This document shows, in pieces, positions 6,146 through 8,935 of a DNA stretch of 8,935 nt. The DNA comes from Thermoplasmata archaeon (GTDB lineage: Archaea; Thermoplasmatota; Thermoplasmata; Thermoplasmatales; Thermoplasmataceae): the NCBI GenBank assembly GCA_021811525.1, contig JAJZOK010000084.1, positions 1-8,935 of the forward strand, in the 5' to 3' direction. Under the pieces are notes generated by a model, which saw only the letters and a list, made by a program, of their open reading frames with translations, made no database searches and was not told the origin of the DNA. The number at the start of each line of letters is the position of its first letter. The stretch's first letter is position 1. The position numbers and the translations under genes are program-made.

Positions 6146-6835
6146 ATGGGATTCGATTTGAGCGCTTTTCTTGCAATATTCCCAGATTTCTTAATTGCTG
6201 GGGTTCTGTCGCTTCTTTTCTACCTCGAGCTCAGAAATGTAAAAATCCAGAGAAAAGAGATATCTGTGTTGGCAGTTCCTGGTGCAGACCCACAGTCTAA
6301 AGGGGCAGGTCAACCGAAAGAAACCTCCGATCTGACGTCCAATGGCATTTCATTTTTTTACGGCATAGCGAAAGATGTTCAGCTTTCTATGTTGGCTATA
6401 AACATTTGGATTCTCTTGACAATACTGCTTCTGCCTTCATCCAGCATAGCGAGACTCTTGCCGTCATTTTCCTTAGATGTTCAGTTGCTGATATATTCAA
6501 TACTGGGTGCTCTCTTTGTCGTTTCTTTTCTTTCCACAATTATCATAAGAGTGTCAAACACGAAAACTAGAATGATTACGACACTTCTAATGATAGCCGT
6601 TGGCACTTTTCTGTTCTTCTATATACCTTCCATGCAGTGGATATCAGGTTTCGGCCTACTTGTACGGATGATAATTCTTTATGCCATTATCGCTTCGACA
6701 CTGTTTTTGTCATACGGTTTCTTTGTCCTACCGTCAGGGAAAATAGAAAAACTTGCTGTCGCGGGGACTTTTTCCACCTATGTTTTCACGTCAGCAATTC
6801 TTTTTGCAAACCTGTTTCACACACTGCTGATATAG
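6146..6835 (+). CDS. Integral membrane protein with about six helices, function unknown
   Basis: I do not recognise this 229-residue protein. Hydrophobic segments lie at about residues 7-27, 80-97, 113-134, 142-160, 172-193 and 203-225. A polar loop of about 50 residues (28-79, Lys/Gln/Ser-rich) separates the first helix from the remaining five. Other loops are short; basic residues fall at 30-37, 135-142 and near 199-202. There are no visible nucleotide-binding, metal-binding or catalytic motifs and no cysteine, so no transport or enzyme role can be claimed. The start is ATG 6146, chosen from the box A about 33 bp before it; GTG 6119 would add nine residues. It precedes the secreted-protein operon by 184 bp of repeat-rich DNA on the same strand, and that operon seems to have its own promoter, so a shared function is only a possibility. 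Confidence 0.7.
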   Translation: MGFDLSAFLAIFPDFLIAGVLSLLFYLELRNVKIQRKEISVLAVPGADPQSKGAGQPKETSDLTSNGISFFYGIAKDVQLSMLAINIWILLTILLLPSSSIARLLPSFSLDVQLLIYSILGALFVVSFLSTIIIRVSNTKTRMITTLLMIAVGTFLFFYIPSMQWISGFGLLVRMIILYAIIASTLFLSYGFFVLPSGKIEKLAVAGTFSTYVFTSAILFANLFHTLLI

Positions 6836-6849
6836 GCATTTAAACCTGC

Positions 6850-6866
6850 CTGAAGAAGTTCTTCAG
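6850..6866. repeat. Perfect 17-bp inverted repeat after the six-helix membrane protein gene
   Basis: CTGAAGAAGTTCTTCAG has 8-bp perfect arms around one central base. It lies 14 bp after a stop codon. With a one-base centre, a DNA-binding dimer site or a weak 3' hairpin are both possible. No T-tract follows directly. Confidence 0.4.
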
Positions 6867-6867
6867 C

Positions 6868-6897
6868 TTCCCAATAGTTAGGGAACATTTTTGGGAA
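6868..6897. repeat. Inverted repeat TTCCCAA / TTGGGAA with 16-base loop
   Basis: The 7-bp arms at 6868-6874 and 6891-6897 are perfect complements. They adjoin the preceding 17-bp palindrome and could form a hairpin in RNA from the upstream membrane gene. This short match could arise by chance. Confidence 0.25.
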
Positions 6898-6903
6898 AGA
6901 GCC

Positions 6904-6923
6904 CAGAAATAGGCCTTTTTCTG
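6904..6923. repeat. Near-perfect 20-bp palindrome
   Basis: CAGAAATAGGCCTTTTTCTG pairs fully except for one mismatched pair, centred on AGGCCT. It is the third inverted repeat in about 75 bp. Its place about 95-115 bp before the first secreted-protein gene is compatible with an upstream regulator site or with the 3' end of the preceding transcript. Confidence 0.35.
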
Positions 6924-6959
6924 ATGTATTATTTGTAGGAAGTCTTCTTTCTTGCCTTC

Positions 6960-6972
6960 TAATATAACTTTT
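6960..6972 (+). promoter_or_regulatory. Candidate box A of the secreted-protein operon
   Basis: TAATATAACTTTT is a plausible box A. Transcription would start near 6990, leaving a leader of about 30 bases that includes the strong Shine-Dalgarno site at 7006-7012. A second AT-rich element, CTTTTATTTG at 6979-6988, would place the start nearly on the ribosome site and is less likely. Confidence 0.45.
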
Positions 6973-6984
6973 CTGACTCTTTTA

Positions 6985-7001
6985 TTTGGGTAAAACCCAA
7001 A
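6985..7001. promoter_or_regulatory. 17-bp inverted repeat at the predicted transcription start of the secreted-protein operon
   Basis: TTTGGGTAAAACCCAAA has 7-bp perfect arms around AAA. It overlaps the predicted transcription start and ends four bases before the Shine-Dalgarno sequence. It could be an operator that blocks the polymerase, or a leader hairpin that affects ribosome access or mRNA life. Confidence 0.4.
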
Positions 7002-7005
7002 ACAA

Positions 7006-7012
7006 AAGGAGG
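7006..7012 (+). promoter_or_regulatory. Strong Shine-Dalgarno site before the first secreted-protein gene
   Basis: AAGGAGG ends seven bases before the ATG at 7020 and matches the anti-Shine-Dalgarno end of archaeal 16S rRNA. Such sites are absent before most other genes here and recur before all three genes of this operon, suggesting strong and coordinated translation. Confidence 0.7.
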
Positions 7013-7019
7013 AAAAAAT

Positions 7020-7592
7020 ATGAATCGAAGAGTAACCCTGCTTCTCATAGCAGCGGTAACAGCAATTCTTCCAGCAGTTGCAGTGGCCGATGTAATGATA
7101 ACAGGAAACGTTTTGATAAATGGAACGCAGAACGCTCCGGTCTTCGTCATACAGCCCGGTCCGAACTATCCAGCAGCCAACTCAATAGGTGCAATTGTAT
7201 GGAACCCAACTAATGTGGTATCAGAACAGGTTGTGGGCCAGGTAACGCCTATGGCAACATTTGACCTTGAAGGCATCGCCAACCAGACGACAGCTCTTGC
7301 AAATGTACTTGACCTTAACGTGACCATAAACGAGGGAGTTGTAGGAACCCTTTATGTCAACTTCACTGGAGACTTCCCTGCCGGCGGTCTAGTCTGGATA
7401 ACCAGCACACTGATGACGGTCCAGGATGTTATGTCCCAGGTTGGCGGCCAGTCAATCAACAGTGCAAGCTTCTCATACAGTGGGCCATTCCCTGGTGGAA
7501 CAACAACATACTACATCAGCTTCTACCTTCCTGCTAGCACAGCATATGCTGTATCAACTGGCACAATAACTGGAACATTCATAGCGTCTTGA
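7020..7592 (+). CDS. Secreted beta-rich surface protein, paralogue 1 of 3
   Basis: This 190-residue protein has a clear Sec signal peptide: basic MNRR, hydrophobic stretch 5-18 and signal peptidase I motif Ala21-Val22-Ala23 before Asp24. The 167-residue mature part begins with a hydrophobic strand (DVMITGNVLINGT), then NAPVF, a PGPNY-AANS segment, FDLEG, NQTT, many beta-like stretches, and ends YYISFYLP...TGTFIAS. It has no cysteine, no lysine and no arginine, and four Asn-X-Ser/Thr sequons, which fits an extracellular, possibly glycosylated protein of an acidophile. It shares this plan with the next two genes, so the three arose by old duplication. No later membrane anchor is seen. The family is not one I can name. 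A structural role in a filament or surface layer is inferred from the architecture, not shown. A class III archaellin or pilin signal is not present. Confidence 0.85.
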   Translation: MNRRVTLLLIAAVTAILPAVAVADVMITGNVLINGTQNAPVFVIQPGPNYPAANSIGAIVWNPTNVVSEQVVGQVTPMATFDLEGIANQTTALANVLDLNVTINEGVVGTLYVNFTGDFPAGGLVWITSTLMTVQDVMSQVGGQSINSASFSYSGPFPGGTTTYYISFYLPASTAYAVSTGTITGTFIAS

Positions 7593-7597
7593 GGTGA
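7591..7597 (+). promoter_or_regulatory. Shine-Dalgarno site overlapping the stop of paralogue 1
   Basis: GAGGTGA matches seven bases of the anti-Shine-Dalgarno sequence and overlaps the TGA stop of the upstream gene (7590-7592). It serves the ATG at 7602. The overlap suggests coupled translation of the first two genes. Confidence 0.65.
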
Positions 7598-7601
7598 GTG
7601 T

Positions 7602-8222
7602 ATGAATAAGAAAATTGCCCTGATCATGATAGCTGCCGTTACGGTCATACTTCCAGCTGTGGCCGTTGCAGATGTCTTGGTTATGGGGCAACTGACACTC
7701 GAGAGTTTCCAGCACCACACGGCATTTGAGTTCCAGCCGGGACCAAACTACCACGCAGCCAATTCTACCAACTCCCTCGGCTGGATCCCATCAAATGATG
7801 GCACCATGGGTACCATAGATCTGGAAGGCAGCTATTACGTGCAGACCGAGATGATCAATGTTATTGATCTCAACCTGACTGTCAGCAATGCGGCCGCCCC
7901 CCATACGTTCATGGGCCTGTATCTGAACGTTTCATCGTCTGATTTCCCCAGTGGCACTATTATGGTGATCTCAACATCTCAGATGTCTTTTGCCACTCTT
8001 GAGTCCACCGCAGTAACACAATACACCTCAGGTGACGCGCCAATCGCATTGAATGCAGCATCTGCCTCATCAGTACTGGCAATAGATCTAGCGCAGAACC
8101 CACATGTGCTCATTACCGGGTTCGTGCCTGCTCAGACCCTGTACATAAGTTTCCTGCTTGGCCCAGGCATGTACGCTGGCAGCAGTGCTATGTTGACTGG
8201 TCAGTTTGTGGTCTTGTCGTGA
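7602..8222 (+). CDS. Secreted beta-rich surface protein, paralogue 2 of 3 (most divergent)
   Basis: A 206-residue paralogue starting nine bases after the first gene. The signal peptide aligns residue for residue with its neighbours (MNKK, LPAVAVA, cut before Asp24), leaving 183 residues. Shared landmarks are the opening strand DVLVMGQLTL, F-FQPGPNYHAANS, TIDLEG, NV-DLNLTV, LYLNVS, M-F, TLYISFLL and the closing LTGQFVVLS. It differs by losing the G-T-NAPVF segment (ESFQHHTAFEF instead), by an extra Ala/Ser-rich stretch (about residues 135-165) and by several histidines, while the mature part has no lysine, arginine or cysteine. Three Asn-X-Ser/Thr sequons are present. The differences suggest a specialised part of the same structure, such as an adaptor or a minor subunit, but that is inference. 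Confidence 0.85.
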   Translation: MNKKIALIMIAAVTVILPAVAVADVLVMGQLTLESFQHHTAFEFQPGPNYHAANSTNSLGWIPSNDGTMGTIDLEGSYYVQTEMINVIDLNLTVSNAAAPHTFMGLYLNVSSSDFPSGTIMVISTSQMSFATLESTAVTQYTSGDAPIALNAASASSVLAIDLAQNPHVLITGFVPAQTLYISFLLGPGMYAGSSAMLTGQFVVLS

Positions 8223-8226
8223 GGAT

Positions 8227-8236
8227 AAAGGAGTGA
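8227..8236 (+). promoter_or_regulatory. Shine-Dalgarno site before paralogue 3
   Basis: AAAGGAGTGA lies five bases before the ATG at 8242. It favours this ATG over the GTG at 8206, which would overlap the previous gene and place 12 non-conserved residues before the signal peptide. Confidence 0.65.
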
Positions 8237-8241
8237 GAAAA

Positions 8242-8823
8242 ATGAACCGAAAATTAACCTTCCTTGTGGTGGCGCTCATTGCCACGATCATGCCGGCGGT
8301 TGCAATAGCTGACGTTATGATTACAGGCGATGTGAACATACACGGAACAAGCAATGCACCTGTGTTTTATCTGACTAAGGGATCCAACTTCCAGGCAGCG
8401 GATGGTTCCATAGCATGGAACTCATACTCCAGTGGAAACTTCATGGGTGACCTGAAGTTTGCAACGGTGTCCAACCAGACAACTTTCATCATAAATGTGA
8501 TGGAAATACACTTTGTATCCTCATTGCCATCCGGGATGTTCTACCTTAACTCATCAGTATCTTCCGCGTTCGTGCCAGGGTCAACAATGTACCTTTCCCT
8601 GTCACCAATGAGTTTTGGTGATTTCAGTTATAGTGGACTTCCAGGTGCGGTGCCAGTGATAACAAACCCGGCCGTAACAGCTTTCCCCCTATCTGGTTCT
8701 CAGTCATACTCAACCCCTGTTGATGGCTCAACAATCATCTACATCGGGTTTTTCACACCACCATATGATGGGGCTACAATCACTGGGGAGATTTTGCTTA
8801 CTGGAACTTTCATAGCCAGCTAA
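8242..8823 (+). CDS. Secreted beta-rich surface protein, paralogue 3 of 3
   Basis: A 193-residue paralogue starting 19 bases after the second gene. The signal peptide (MNRK, hydrophobic 5-17, MPAVAIA) is cut before Asp24, giving a 170-residue mature protein. It is closest to paralogue 1: DVMITGDVNIHGT, SNAPVF, G-N-QAAD, SNQTT with NVMEI, MFYLNSS, MSF, IIYIGFF, and the same last seven residues, TGTFIAS. The mature part has two lysines, no arginine and no cysteine. Aromatic and Ser/Gly-rich segments dominate the middle (about 110-150), as in beta-sandwich surface proteins. It is the last gene of the operon, followed by a T-tract. Function is unknown; a shared polymer or surface layer with its two neighbours is the best inference. 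Confidence 0.85.
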   Translation: MNRKLTFLVVALIATIMPAVAIADVMITGDVNIHGTSNAPVFYLTKGSNFQAADGSIAWNSYSSGNFMGDLKFATVSNQTTFIINVMEIHFVSSLPSGMFYLNSSVSSAFVPGSTMYLSLSPMSFGDFSYSGLPGAVPVITNPAVTAFPLSGSQSYSTPVDGSTIIYIGFFTPPYDGATITGEILLTGTFIAS

Positions 8824-8840
8824 AATTTTTAAAATTTCAA

Positions 8841-8854
8841 TTTTTCTTTTTTTT
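8841..8854 (+). terminator. T-tract terminator of the secreted-protein operon
   Basis: TTTTTCTTTTTTTT begins 17 bases after the last stop codon, preceded by AT-only sequence. Long T-tracts are sufficient for intrinsic termination in archaea. It marks the end of the three-gene unit. Confidence 0.65.
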
Positions 8855-8914
8855 ACCGAAGCCTTATGCAGGGCATTTTACGAAGCAAGAAATTCTATAG
8901 AGAACTTATTCACT

Positions 8915-8925
8915 GATTTATATTA
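8915..8925 (+). promoter_or_regulatory. Box A (TATA) element of a gene beyond the right edge
   Basis: GATTTATATTA is a good archaeal box A after the operon terminator. It predicts a transcript starting at about 8945, just outside the window. No coding sequence is seen between 8824 and the right end. Confidence 0.4.
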
Positions 8926-8935
8926 CCCCGCGTGA

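Noticed and set aside
7020..7090. Class III (archaellin/type IV pilin) signal peptide in the secreted paralogues
   Set aside because: There is no Lys/Arg-Gly cleavage site before the hydrophobic stretch; instead an A-V-A motif follows it, as for ordinary signal peptidase I.
7020..8823. Recent tandem duplication or direct DNA repeats of the three paralogues
   Set aside because: The genes differ widely at the DNA level even in the signal peptide region, so the duplication is old and there are no long exact repeats.
1..8935. CRISPR array, insertion sequence or phage genes
   Set aside because: No regularly spaced direct repeats, transposase or integrase motifs, or target-site duplications are visible. 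The tRNA gene has no integrase or repeated 3' end nearby.

Overview
The window looks like chromosomal DNA of an archaeon, most likely a heterotrophic, acid-loving member of the Thermoplasmata (Thermoplasma/Ferroplasma/Cuniculiplasma relatives). Several signs point this way. Most genes have an archaeal box A (TATA) about 25-33 bp before the start codon and no Shine-Dalgarno site, which suggests leaderless mRNAs. The triosephosphate isomerase is the short archaeal form. The tRNA-Gly gene has its own box A and no encoded CCA. The predicted extracellular protein parts carry almost no lysine or arginine, which suits an acidic exterior. The lineage is an inference from these features, not from a database match.

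Left part (1-3856): the minus strand holds the first 53 codons of an unrecognised gene that runs off the left edge, preceded by histidine ammonia-lyase (hutH), which has all expected catalytic residues. A 146-bp divergent region with a perfect 17-bp palindrome separates hutH from a plus-strand M13 (neprilysin/PepO-type) metallopeptidase that lacks a signal peptide. Together they suggest peptide and amino-acid use: cytosolic cleavage of small peptides, and deamination of histidine to urocanate.

Middle part (3857-6835): a minus-strand tRNA-Gly(TCC) gene with an unusual C at position 55; a minus-strand pair of tpiA (TTG start) followed 12 bp later by a three-helix membrane protein with an outside beta-type domain; then, diverging from tpiA, a plus-strand NAD(P)H-dependent FMN reductase, and an unrecognised six-helix membrane protein.

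Right part (6836-8935): a short intergenic region crowded with inverted repeats leads into a tight three-gene operon. Each gene begins with a strong Shine-Dalgarno site, unlike the rest of the window. The three products are diverged paralogues with matching 23-residue Sec signal peptides, a conserved mature N-terminal strand beginning Asp-Val, a shared C-terminal TG-F strand, no cysteine and 0-2 Lys/Arg. They look like secreted, beta-rich structural proteins. The most interesting hypothesis is that they are subunits of a surface filament built by donor-strand complementation (like Sulfolobus threads, Pyrobaculum bundling pili or Bacillus TasA), but this is inference. A T-tract terminator follows, and a box A for a further gene lies at the right edge.
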